A stretch of DNA of 60,786 nucleotides, taken from assembly GCF_900102885.1 (NCBI RefSeq), contig NZ_FNGE01000015.1, positions 1-60,786 on the forward strand. Reading direction: 5' to 3'. The notes under the pieces were generated by a model. The model searched no databases. It saw only the letters and a program-made list of their open reading frames with translations, and was not told where the DNA came from. Both the position numbers and the translations under genes were made by a program. This document shows positions 26,228 through 33,920 of this stretch, in pieces (positions within the stretch are counted from its first letter, which is position 1; every line of letters begins with the position of its first letter). Source of the stretch: Paracoccus chinensis. GTDB taxonomy: Bacteria > Pseudomonadota > Alphaproteobacteria > Rhodobacterales > Rhodobacteraceae.

Positions 26228-26251
26228 GGGCGCTTCCCCGGGGAAGCGCCC
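26228..26251. terminator. Perfect 24-bp palindrome between convergent genes
   Basis: A fully self-complementary 24-mer, GGGCGCTTCCCC followed by its complement, fills the 39-bp gap between the binding-protein gene and the lysR gene. It most likely acts as a bidirectional terminator. Its core, CTTCCCC/GGGGAAG, equals the arms of the parS-like sites but lacks their 2-base centre. Confidence 0.6.
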
Positions 26252-26259
26252 TGCCGCGT

Positions 26260-27138
26260 TTACCCGGCGGCGATCGCCCGCCAGACGGCCTCGGCATCCG
26301 GGGAATGCGCGGCCCTCAGGCGCGTCGCCATCAGCTGCAGGGGCTGGACGCCGAGCCGGGGGCCGAGGTCCGCAAGCTGGCCCGAGCGGACCTGTTCGCG
26401 GGCCAGCGTCTCGGGCACCCAGGCCACCGCCGCCCCGGTCGCGGCCAGTTGCAGCGCGGCCAGCGTCAGCGCGGTTTCCGCCTTTGGCCGCAGGGTCAGC
26501 CCGGCAAGCCGGGGGCGGATGTCGTCCCGCAGCACGCGGCCGAAGAAGACCTCCTCGGGATAGGCGACGACGGGCAGCTCGCCCTGCGCAAGCGCCGCCT
26601 CAAGTTCGTCCAGCCGCGCGGCGGCGAAGACGGGGATCAGGCTGTCCGCGCCCATCCGGTGCAGTTCCACGAAGCCCGGCTCCATCGGCAGGGGCAGGCG
26701 CTCGGTGGCGTAGAACAGCATGATGTCGGCCTGCCGGGTCAGCAGTTGCGTGTAGCATTCGTCGCGGTTGGCAGACCGCAGCCGGATGCCGATGTCGCGC
26801 GACGCCGCGATCCGCTGCACCAGCGCGGGCGCGACGGCGGTCGTGATCGCGTGCTGGCTGGCGATCACGACATGGGTGCGCGCCGCATCCCCCAGCGCCG
26901 CCGCGAGCCGCCGCAGGCGGACGGCCAGTTCCTGCATTTCCCCGCATTGCTCGCGCGCGGCAGGGTGCAGCTCCACGGGCTTGCGGCTGCGGTCGAACAG
27001 TTCGGTCCCCAGCTGGTCCTCGATCATGCGGATGCGGCGGGAAAAGGCCGATTGCGTGAGGTTGCGCCGTTCCGCCGCCCGGATCAGCGAGCCGGTCTCG
27101 GCCACGGCAAGGATGTCCTCGATCCATTCCAGCCGCAT
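26260..27138 (-). CDS. LysR family regulator, divergent from the cuyA-like gene
   Basis: This 292-aa LysR-type regulator has an N-terminal helix-turn-helix ([20 protein letters not shown], then [15 protein letters not shown]) and a C-terminal effector domain ([20 protein letters not shown]). The start chosen is ATG 27138, preceded by ACGGAGGCC. It is transcribed away from the lyase gene at 27250 across a 111-bp gap, the classic arrangement of a LysR protein that controls its neighbour. The effector is probably the sulfur amino acid or sulfonate handled by the lyase. Confidence 0.85.
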   Translation of the reverse strand: MRLEWIEDILAVAETGSLIRAAERRNLTQSAFSRRIRMIEDQLGTELFDRSRKPVELHPAAREQCGEMQELAVRLRRLAAALGDAARTHVVIASQHAITTAVAPALVQRIAASRDIGIRLRSANRDECYTQLLTRQADIMLFYATERLPLPMEPGFVELHRMGADSLIPVFAAARLDELEAALAQGELPVVAYPEEVFFGRVLRDDIRPRLAGLTLRPKAETALTLAALQLAATGAAVAWVPETLAREQVRSGQLADLGPRLGVQPLQLMATRLRAAHSPDAEAVWRAIAAG

Positions 27139-27249
27139 CCGGGCCTCCGTAAAATGCAAGGATCGCATGTTCCTGCCGGGATTTCGAATTTGCAAGCGGA
27201 CGGTGGGCGGCGAATGATGCAGGGGACATCTCACGAAGGATCCGGACCC

Positions 27250-28281
27250 ATGCTGCTGTCCCGCTTTCCCCGCATCTTCCTGGCCCATCTGCCGACGCCC
27301 TTGGAACGGCTCGACCGGCTGACCCGGGAACTCGGCGGCCCCGAGATCTGGATCAAGCGCGACGACTGCACGGGGCTGTCCACGGGGGGCAACAAGACCC
27401 GCAAGCTGGAATTCCTGATGGCCGAGGCCGAGGCTCAGGGTGCCGAGGTGGTCATGACCCAGGGGGCGACCCAGTCGAACCACGCCCGCCAGACCGCCGC
27501 CTTCGCCGCCCGCATGGGCTATGACTGCCACCTTCTGCTGGAAGACCGCACTAGCAGCGAGGACGCCAACTACAACACCAACGGCAACGTCCTGCTGGAC
27601 CACCTGCACGGGGCCACGACCCAGAAGTTCAAGGGCGGCCTCGACATGAATGCCGAGATGGAAAGGCTGGCCGACAAGATGCGCGCGCAGGGGCGCAAGG
27701 TCTACACCATCCCGGGCGGCGGCTCGAACCCGACGGGTGCCTTGGGCTATGTCAACTGTGCCTTCGAGCTGGTGGGGCAGGCCAACGACCGGGGCCTCGT
27801 CATCGACCATCTCGTCCATGCGACCGGCAGCGCCGGAACGCAGGCGGGGCTGGTCGTGGGGCTGAAGGCCATCAACGCGCAGATCCCGCTGCTGGGGATC
27901 GGCGTGCGCGCGCCCAAGGCCAAGCAGGAGGAGAACGTCTTCGCCCTGGCCCAGGCCACCGCCGCGAAGATCGGCGCCCCCGGCGTCGTCCGGCGCGAGG
28001 ACGTGGTCGCCAACACCGACTACGTGGGCGAGGGCTACGGCATCCCCACGGCCTCGGGGATGGAGGCGCTGGCCATGTTCGCCGAGCTGGAAGGCATCCT
28101 GCTCGACCCGGTCTATTCGGCCAAGGGCGCGGCCGGGCTGATCGACCTGATCCGCAAGGGGCATTTCAGGAAGGGCGAGCGGGTCGTCTTCCTGCATACC
28201 GGGGGCGCGGCGGCGCTGTTCGGCTATGACGCCGCCTTCGACTTTTCCGAGCGCCGCGTGACCGCCGCCTCGGCCGCCTGA
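27250..28281 (+). CDS. cuyA: PLP-dependent lyase, L-cysteate sulfo-lyase/D-cysteine desulfhydrase family
   Basis: The 343-aa protein belongs to the tryptophan-synthase-beta fold group with ACC deaminase and D-cysteine desulfhydrase. It has [20 protein letters not shown] with the Schiff-base Lys49, a [12 protein letters not shown] phosphate/substrate loop (70-81), [14 protein letters not shown], and [13 protein letters not shown] for the PLP phosphate. CuyA of marine Rhodobacterales, which splits L-cysteate to pyruvate, sulfite and ammonia, has very similar motifs. The nearby TauE-type exporter would remove sulfite, favouring CuyA. D-cysteine desulfhydrase remains possible. The start ATG follows GAAGGATCCGG. 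Confidence 0.65.
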   Translation: MLLSRFPRIFLAHLPTPLERLDRLTRELGGPEIWIKRDDCTGLSTGGNKTRKLEFLMAEAEAQGAEVVMTQGATQSNHARQTAAFAARMGYDCHLLLEDRTSSEDANYNTNGNVLLDHLHGATTQKFKGGLDMNAEMERLADKMRAQGRKVYTIPGGGSNPTGALGYVNCAFELVGQANDRGLVIDHLVHATGSAGTQAGLVVGLKAINAQIPLLGIGVRAPKAKQEENVFALAQATAAKIGAPGVVRREDVVANTDYVGEGYGIPTASGMEALAMFAELEGILLDPVYSAKGAAGLIDLIRKGHFRKGERVVFLHTGGAAALFGYDAAFDFSERRVTAASAA

Positions 28282-28325
28282 GCGATGGGACGCGCATCCC
28301 TGGACCGGTCCCCTGGGGGTGGCTC

Positions 28326-29036
28326 GTGACGCCGCGCCGGGTGGGCATCCTCGGCGGCATGGGCCCCGAGGCCACGGTGCTGCTGATGTCGCGGGTGATC
28401 GCCGCGACCCCGGCAGCGGACGACGCCGACCATGTGCCCCTGATCGTGGACCAGAACCCGCAGGTGCCCTCGCGCATCGCGGCCCTGATCGAGGGCACCG
28501 GCGCCGATCCCGCACCGGTGCTGGCCGGCATGGCGCGGCGGCTGGAGGCTGCGGGCGCCGAGGCGCTCGCCATGCCCTGCAACACCGCGCATCACTATGC
28601 CCCCGCGATCCGCGCGGCGGCGGGCGTTCCGCTGATCGACATGGTGGCCCTGTCGGCCGAAACCGCCGCGCGGGCCGCGCAGGGGGGCCGGGTCGGCATC
28701 CTCGCCTCGCCCGCGGTCCAGCGGATCGGGCTCTTCGACGCGGCCCTTGCGGCGCACGGCCTGCAGGCGGTCTATCCCGCCGACCAGCCCGCGCTGCTGG
28801 ACGCGATCCGGGCGATCAAGCGCGAGGGGGCCACGCCCGCCGCCCGCACGGCCCTCGGCTCTGCCGCGCGTGACCTGCGGCAGCAGGGCGCAACGGTCCA
28901 GCTTGTCGCCTGCACCGAGTTCTCGCTGCTGGTCGATGCCGCCCGCGTTGAGGCCGAGGTCATCGACACGCTGGACGTGCTTGTCGGCGGGATCGTCCGC
29001 TTCGCGCGGCGCGAGGGCGAGGGCGAGGACGGGTAG
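28326..29036 (+). CDS. Aspartate/glutamate racemase family protein
   Basis: This 236-aa member of the Asp/Glu/hydantoin racemase family has the two catalytic cysteines in AMPCNTAHHY and VACTEFSLL and an N-terminal GILGGMGPEATVLLM phosphate-like loop typical of aspartate racemases. The start is GTG 28326, 44 bases after the cuyA-like gene, so it is probably cotranscribed. Cysteate is a close structural analogue of aspartate. A racemase here could convert D-cysteate to the L form used by the lyase; that link is inferred from position. Confidence 0.8.
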   Translation: MTPRRVGILGGMGPEATVLLMSRVIAATPAADDADHVPLIVDQNPQVPSRIAALIEGTGADPAPVLAGMARRLEAAGAEALAMPCNTAHHYAPAIRAAAGVPLIDMVALSAETAARAAQGGRVGILASPAVQRIGLFDAALAAHGLQAVYPADQPALLDAIRAIKREGATPAARTALGSAARDLRQQGATVQLVACTEFSLLVDAARVEAEVIDTLDVLVGGIVRFARREGEGEDG

Positions 29037-29122
29037 GGCTCCTGCTGCCCGACCCGGGATGCCGTCGGCGCTTGCCCTTTGCCCCGCCCGCAAGGCAAGA
29101 TGATCTGAATTCATCAAGTTCT

Positions 29123-29142
29123 TCTTACATGTTTCTGTAAGA
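29123..29142. promoter_or_regulatory. Inverted repeat operator before the second lysR gene
   Basis: TCTTACATGTTTCTGTAAGA has perfect 7-base arms (TCTTACA/TGTAAGA) around a 6-base centre, 30 bases before the GTG start. The same arms recur between the divergent operons at 37.1-37.5 kb and once at 40414..40421. It is probably the binding site of this LysR protein itself. Confidence 0.65.
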
Positions 29143-29172
29143 CAGAGTTACGTTTCTTGGGAGGGAAACGGC

Positions 29173-30084
29173 GTGTCCATCAGGATGCTCAAGACGCTGA
29201 TCGCGGTGGCGGATCACCAGACCTTCAGCGCCGCCGCCGACGCGGTCTTCGTCACCCATGCCGCCGTGAGCCAGCAGATGCGGACGCTGGAAGCCCAGTG
29301 GCAGGTCGAGATCTTTGACCGCTCGACCCGGACGCCCGAGTTCACGCCCATCGGCCGCGCCCTTCTGGCCCGCGCCCGCGAGGTCGTGCGCGCCTATGAC
29401 AACATCGTCCCTTCGGTCCTGGGCGACGACGGGCTGAAGGGCGAATTCACCTTGGGCGCGGTGCCGACCTCGCTGACCGCCATCATCCCCTTCTCGACCG
29501 CGCTGCTGAAATCGAACTGCCCCGACCTGCATGTCCGGCTGTTTCCCGGCCTGACGACGCATCTGGTCCATCAGCTCGAACGGGGGGCGCTGGACGCGGC
29601 GCTCACCTCGAAGCCGGGGATCATGCCGGTGGGCCTGCTGTGGCAGCCCTTGGCGCGCGAGGAGATGATCCTGATCGCCGCGCCCAAGGTCGACAGCGAC
29701 GACCCGGCCGAGGTGCTGCGGACCCATCCCTTCATCCGCTTCTCGCGCGACGCGGTCGTCGGCACGCTGGTCGAGAAATGGCTGCAGGACAAGGACATCG
29801 CCGTCCATGACACGATGGAGCTGGCAAGCCTCGAGGCGATCTACGGCATGGTGCTGGCGGATCTCGGCGTCTCGATCATCCCCGAGCCCTGCATGAAGGT
29901 GGCCAACCAGCCGCCCCTGCGCCGCATCCGCCTGGCCCCGGAAGGCGGCCCCGTGCGCGAACTGGGCCTGATCTGGCGCAAGGACAGCACCAAGATGCGC
30001 GTGATCGAGGAGATCACGGCGGCCATCGAGCGCGCGCTGCGGATCGGCACCTTCTCGCCCGAAGCCATCGCGCAGGCGGTCTGA
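29173..30084 (+). CDS. LysR family regulator next to the TauE-type exporter
   Basis: The 303-aa LysR protein has an N-terminal helix-turn-helix (MLKTLIAVADHQTFSAAADA, then THAAVSQQMRTLE) and a substrate-binding effector domain (GEFTLGAVPTSLTAIIPFST). The start is GTG 29173 after GGGAGGGAAACG. The exporter gene begins one base after its stop, so the two are cotranscribed. An inverted repeat just upstream fits autoregulation. The same arms at 37.2 kb suggest that this regulator also controls the SDH-like operon and the ABC transporter. Confidence 0.85.
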   Translation: MSIRMLKTLIAVADHQTFSAAADAVFVTHAAVSQQMRTLEAQWQVEIFDRSTRTPEFTPIGRALLARAREVVRAYDNIVPSVLGDDGLKGEFTLGAVPTSLTAIIPFSTALLKSNCPDLHVRLFPGLTTHLVHQLERGALDAALTSKPGIMPVGLLWQPLAREEMILIAAPKVDSDDPAEVLRTHPFIRFSRDAVVGTLVEKWLQDKDIAVHDTMELASLEAIYGMVLADLGVSIIPEPCMKVANQPPLRRIRLAPEGGPVRELGLIWRKDSTKMRVIEEITAAIERALRIGTFSPEAIAQAV

Positions 30085-30085
30085 C

Positions 30086-30829
30086 ATGGGGCTGGATTTC
30101 CTGGCCGTCCTTCTGGGCGGGGCCTTCGCGGGCGGGGTGATCAACGGGCTGGCGGGCTTCGGCACGGCGCTCTTCGCGCTCGGCTTCTGGCTGCAGGTCC
30201 TGCCGGCGGCGCAGGCCGTCGCCATGGTGGTGGTGATGTCGGTGGTCAGCGGGCTGCAGGGCCTGTGGATCGTGCGCGGCGAGATCCGGCGCAACCCCGG
30301 ACGGCTGGCCCGCTTCCTGCTGCCCGCGCTGGTGGGCATCCCGCTGGGAGTCACACTGCTGTCGGTCGTCAGCGCGACCCTGCTGAAGATCGTGATCGCG
30401 GGCTTCATGCTGCTTTACGGCGGCTTCTTCCTCCGCCGCCGCTCGCTTCCCCGGTTCGAGCGCAGCACGCCGGTGCTGGACAGCCTCGTGGGCTTCGCGG
30501 GCGGCGTGCTGGGGGGCGCGGCCTCGCTGTCGGGGGCGCTGCCGACGATGTGGTGCGCGATGCGCCCCTGGCCCAAGGGCGAGACGCGGGCGGTGCTGCA
30601 GCCCTTCAACGTCGTGGTGCTGGCGCTGACGGCGCTGCTGTTCCTGCTGAACGGGCTTTACACCTCCGAAACGCTGGTCCTGATGGCCATCGCGCTGCCG
30701 GTGACGATGATCGGCGCGCAGCTGGGGCTGTCGATCTTCCGGCGGCTCGGGGACGAGCAGTTCCGCGTCCTGCTGATCGGCCTGATGTTCGCCTCGGGCG
30801 CGATCCTGGGGCTGCGGGAGATCATGTGA
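30086..30829 (+). CDS. TauE/SafE family (TSUP) anion exporter
   Basis: This 247-aa membrane protein has about seven to eight hydrophobic segments and the two-fold TSUP pattern (GGAFAGGVINGLAGFGTALF at the N-terminus, GFAGGVLGGAASLSGALPTM in the middle). TauE/SafE proteins export sulfite, sulfoacetate or related sulfur anions during sulfonate breakdown. With a CuyA-like lyase 2 kb upstream, sulfite export is the most economical role. Other TSUP members move unrelated organic acids. Confidence 0.8.
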   Translation: MGLDFLAVLLGGAFAGGVINGLAGFGTALFALGFWLQVLPAAQAVAMVVVMSVVSGLQGLWIVRGEIRRNPGRLARFLLPALVGIPLGVTLLSVVSATLLKIVIAGFMLLYGGFFLRRRSLPRFERSTPVLDSLVGFAGGVLGGAASLSGALPTMWCAMRPWPKGETRAVLQPFNVVVLALTALLFLLNGLYTSETLVLMAIALPVTMIGAQLGLSIFRRLGDEQFRVLLIGLMFASGAILGLREIM

Positions 30830-30845
30830 CCCGCGGAACGGGGAA

Positions 30846-30871
30846 GGGGCGGCAGGTCGCCCCGCCGCCCC
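30846..30871. terminator. Bidirectional terminator between the exporter and the leftward operon
   Basis: GGGGCGGC and GCCGCCCC form an 8-bp perfect stem with a 10-base loop in the 67-bp gap between two convergent transcription units. Confidence 0.6.
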
Positions 30872-30896
30872 CTTGCAGGGTCCGAGGGCCCGCCGC

Positions 30897-31211
30897 TCAG
30901 GCCGGGGTGAAGAAGGGCGCGGGGACCAGGATCTTGTTCTCGATGTGATCGACCAGCGGGCGCATCTGCACCGCGTAAGCCTGCCATTCCTCGGAGGCCT
31001 GCAGCGCCTTCCTGCGTTCCCAGCGGTCATCCATGCTGTCATAGCCCCACATGTGCACGATCTGGTTCAGCGGCCCGATGTCGGTGAAGTAATAGCCCAC
31101 CATCCGCCCCAGGATGCGCGTCTGCACGGCAAGCCCCTCGGCCTCGTAGAGCTTGAGGAACTTCGACACATTGCCGTTCTTCAGCGTATAGGTGCGCATG
31201 TCGATGAACAT
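30897..31211 (-). CDS. NIPSNAP family protein
   Basis: This 104-aa protein starts MFIDMRTYTLKNGNVSKFLK and contains the dimeric ferredoxin-like NIPSNAP pattern GYYFTDIGPLNQIVHMWGYD and WERRKAL. NIPSNAP proteins are small alpha/beta barrel-type dimers often found in catabolic operons. Their activity is unknown in most bacteria. It is the last gene of the eight-gene leftward operon. The ATG at 31211 follows GGAAGGACC. Confidence 0.85.
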   Translation of the reverse strand: MFIDMRTYTLKNGNVSKFLKLYEAEGLAVQTRILGRMVGYYFTDIGPLNQIVHMWGYDSMDDRWERRKALQASEEWQAYAVQMRPLVDHIENKILVPAPFFTPA

Positions 31212-31234
31212 GGGTTCGGTCCTTCCGGGCGGGT

Positions 31235-32263
31235 TCAGATATGCAGGGCCAGGATCGCGCTCAGCGCGAAGGCGGCCAGAAGCGCGGTCAGCCCGCAGAC
31301 GATCGCGATGGCGCGGGGGCCGACCTCGGCCAGCTTGCGCAGCGAGGTCTTCATGCCAAGCGCGGCAATGGCCGTGACGAGGCACCAGCGCGACAGTTCC
31401 AGCAGCGTGGCGGTGACGGCCTGGGGGATGAGATTCGTGCTGCCGACCAGCACCAGCGCCGCGAAGCCCAGGACGAAGAAGGGGATCGGCAGCTTGCCGC
31501 CCTGCCGCGCGCCGGGGTGGCGGGCAAAGCACAGCGACAGCGTGACCACCACCGGGACCAGCAATGCCACCCGCAGCAGCTTGACGAAGGTGGCGGTCGC
31601 CCCGGCCTCGTCGGACACGGAATAGCCCGCGCCGACGACCTGGGCCACGTCATGGATCGTGGCCCCGAAGAAGACGCCCATCGCGTGATCCGACAGGCCG
31701 AAACCCGCGCCGATCATCGGGTAGACGATCATCGCCAGCGTGGACAGCGCCGTCACCGCGATGACGGTGAAGACCGTGTCGCGCTCGTGGTTCGGGTCGT
31801 CCTTGGGCAGGACCGAGGAAATCGCCAGCGCCGCCGAGGCGCCGCAGATGGCGACGGCCCCGCCGGTCAGCAGGCCGAAGGGCAGGCTGCGCCCCGACAG
31901 CCGCGCCAGCAGGACGCCCGCGCCGATGGTCAGCGCGACACCCCCCAGCGTGATGCCGACCACGGCCAGTCCCGCCGCCGCGATCTGCTGCACGGTGATG
32001 CCCAGGCCCAGCAGCGCCACGCCGAAGCGCAGCAGCTTCTTCGAGGCGAACTCGACCCCCTGCGCGGTCGTGGACTGCGGTTCGGCCAGGAAGGTGAAGG
32101 CCATGCCGAGCAGCAGGGCCATCAGCATGACGGGGGCGCCGTAATGTTCCGAGATGAACTTGGCGGCCAGCGCCACGGTCACGGCCGAGACCACGCCGGG
32201 AAAAAGCTCGCGCAGACGTTCCCACATCCGGCTCGGCACCTGCGTCATGTCTGCGGCGGTCAT
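31235..32263 (-). CDS. YeiH family putative sulfate/anion exporter
   Basis: This 342-aa, highly hydrophobic protein has around ten membrane segments. It is a member of the YeiH (UPF0324) family, with GLGITVQQIAAAGLAVVGIT, TGGAVAICGASAALAISSVL and GATIHDVAQVVGAGYSVSDE as family marks. Some relatives are annotated as sulfate exporters and occur with sulfonate sulfo-lyases; direct evidence is scarce. The start overlaps the stop of the upstream hydratase beta gene (ATGA), so it is cotranscribed and coupled. It would export an anion released by the operon's pathway. Confidence 0.8.
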   Translation of the reverse strand: MTAADMTQVPSRMWERLRELFPGVVSAVTVALAAKFISEHYGAPVMLMALLLGMAFTFLAEPQSTTAQGVEFASKKLLRFGVALLGLGITVQQIAAAGLAVVGITLGGVALTIGAGVLLARLSGRSLPFGLLTGGAVAICGASAALAISSVLPKDDPNHERDTVFTVIAVTALSTLAMIVYPMIGAGFGLSDHAMGVFFGATIHDVAQVVGAGYSVSDEAGATATFVKLLRVALLVPVVVTLSLCFARHPGARQGGKLPIPFFVLGFAALVLVGSTNLIPQAVTATLLELSRWCLVTAIAALGMKTSLRKLAEVGPRAIAIVCGLTALLAAFALSAILALHI

Positions 32264-32928
32264 CCGATCAACTCGTCCGCCCGGTTGTCGGTTTCGCCGA
32301 AGCGCTTGAGAACCGCGGGCTTCGTGCCCTCGTAGACGCGGTCGAGGTTCTCGGCGATGCGGGCGTTCTCGCGCTCGAAGAGGCAGTTGCCCTCCATGTC
32401 CGAGGCAACCAGGAACGGTCCCATGCGGTTGCATTTCAGCACCCACATGGCCTGCGCGAGTCCCAGTTCCTCGTTCCAGTGGACGGCCTCGACATTCTCG
32501 ACCCCCCGGCCCAGAAGCGCGCCGGTGCCGTAGCCCACGGTGGACAGGTAGATGGCGCCGTTCGGGACGAAATATTCCTTGTAGTCCCTGGACGACATCC
32601 CGCCCTTGCCGACGATCAGCCGGGCGCCCGTCTTGGCGATCCATTCGGGCAGCCACTTGGCGAAGCGGAAGCTGGCCGTGGCCGTCACCGCGCCCATGTC
32701 GAAGCTGCCGTCCTCGCGGATGCTGGCGGCGGGCGAGCAATGGAAGTTCGCCGCGCTCTGCGACGGCAGTTCCATCGGGATGTTGGCCTTGTCCTCCAGC
32801 GCCCGCATGTAGACGCCTTCGCGCGCCGTATACATCAGCCCGGTCAGGTAGACGATGTCGCCCAGGCGCAGCGCGGCGATCTCCTCGGGCGTCGGGGTGG
32901 TCGAAAGCTCGACTTCACGCGGCTTCAT
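32260..32928 (-). CDS. Class I fumarase/tartrate dehydratase-type hydro-lyase, beta subunit
   Basis: This 222-aa protein matches the C-terminal swivel domain of class I fumarases and TtdB (MKPREVELSTTPTPEEIAAL, LRLGDIVYLTGLMYTAREGV, RLIVGKGGMSS). The family motif GKGGM carries catalytic residues. It pairs with the alpha subunit encoded just upstream; the two genes overlap by 4 bases. The pair would add or remove water on a dicarboxylate; E. coli TtdAB and fumarase are models. The substrate is unknown. Confidence 0.85.
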   Translation of the reverse strand: MKPREVELSTTPTPEEIAALRLGDIVYLTGLMYTAREGVYMRALEDKANIPMELPSQSAANFHCSPAASIREDGSFDMGAVTATASFRFAKWLPEWIAKTGARLIVGKGGMSSRDYKEYFVPNGAIYLSTVGYGTGALLGRGVENVEAVHWNEELGLAQAMWVLKCNRMGPFLVASDMEGNCLFERENARIAENLDRVYEGTKPAVLKRFGETDNRADELIG

Positions 32929-33887
32929 TCGGCGGCCTCCAGAACAGGGGCGTCTTCCCATTCGACCGTCTCGCGGCGCTGGTAGGGGGTGAACCAGTCG
33001 GGGTCGGTGCGATGTTCCACCCGGCCGTCGGCATGGATGCGGGCGACGGCGCGGCGCGAGGACAGGCAGAAGGCATGGACCGACATCTGCATCCCGCCGG
33101 TGTGGCAGTAGCCGACCTCGATATGGGTATCGATCACCATGTTCTTGCCGACAAAGCCCATCGCGCCCATGCCGATCGAGTTGCCCAGGACCTTCAGCTC
33201 CTCCTCCAGCTCGGCGATGCGGGGGTCCGAGTTGCGGTCGCCCACCGTGCGCAGGCAGGCGGCGCGCTTGCCCAGAACCATGCAGGTGTCCTTGCAGCCG
33301 CCCAGTCCGATCCCGATGATCGCCGGCTGGCAGGCAAGGCCGCGCTTGCCGAAGGCCACGAGGCTGTCGAGGTAGAAGCGCTTGATCCCCTGGATGCCGT
33401 CCGAGGGGAACAGCATCCGGTAATCGGTGCCGAACAGCCCGCCCTTGTGGACCGTGATGAGGTCGATCCATTCGCCATGCGGCTCGTAGCCGTATTCGAT
33501 CTCGGGCGCGCCGATGCCCACGTTGTTGTCATGGTCCGTGCGCCACAGCGGATGGACGCGGTTCGGCCGCAGCGGCACCGAGCGGGTGGCGCTGGCGGTC
33601 GCCCGCCGCAGCGCCGCTTCCAGCGCGACGGGGCCGCCCTCGATGCGGGCGTCGTTGCCCATCTTCACGTACCAGCGGGGCGTGCCGGTGTCGCCGCACA
33701 TGGCGCGGCGGTCCTGCTTGGCGGCCTCGTAGTTTTCCAGCATCGCCTGCAGCACGAAGGAGGACAGGTCCCCGTCCTCGGTCGCGGCGGCGGCCTTGAG
33801 CCCGCTCAGGTAATCCTCGGGAATCTCGATGGCGGCCTTGGCCATCAGGTCCTCGGCGGTCGACTGGATGAGTTGGATGGGGATCAC
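32925..33887 (-). CDS. Class I fumarase/tartrate dehydratase-type hydro-lyase, alpha subunit
   Basis: The protein is 320 aa with the conserved cysteines for a [4Fe-4S] cluster: Cys64 in AMCGDTG, Cys186 in LACQPAIIGIGLGG and Cys261 in GYCHTGG. The length suits the two-subunit class I hydro-lyases (fumarase, mesaconase, tartrate dehydratase). The start is GTG 33887 after AGGAGGAAAGAC, the strongest ribosome site in this operon. Following the SDH-like genes, it would hydrate the unsaturated product of that complex. This alpha/beta form is oxygen-sensitive in general. Confidence 0.85.
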   Translation of the reverse strand: MIPIQLIQSTAEDLMAKAAIEIPEDYLSGLKAAAATEDGDLSSFVLQAMLENYEAAKQDRRAMCGDTGTPRWYVKMGNDARIEGGPVALEAALRRATASATRSVPLRPNRVHPLWRTDHDNNVGIGAPEIEYGYEPHGEWIDLITVHKGGLFGTDYRMLFPSDGIQGIKRFYLDSLVAFGKRGLACQPAIIGIGLGGCKDTCMVLGKRAACLRTVGDRNSDPRIAELEEELKVLGNSIGMGAMGFVGKNMVIDTHIEVGYCHTGGMQMSVHAFCLSSRRAVARIHADGRVEHRTDPDWFTPYQRRETVEWEDAPVLEAAE

Positions 33888-33920
33888 GTCTTTCCTCCTG
33901 AAGCTGGCAGGGCCGGGGCG

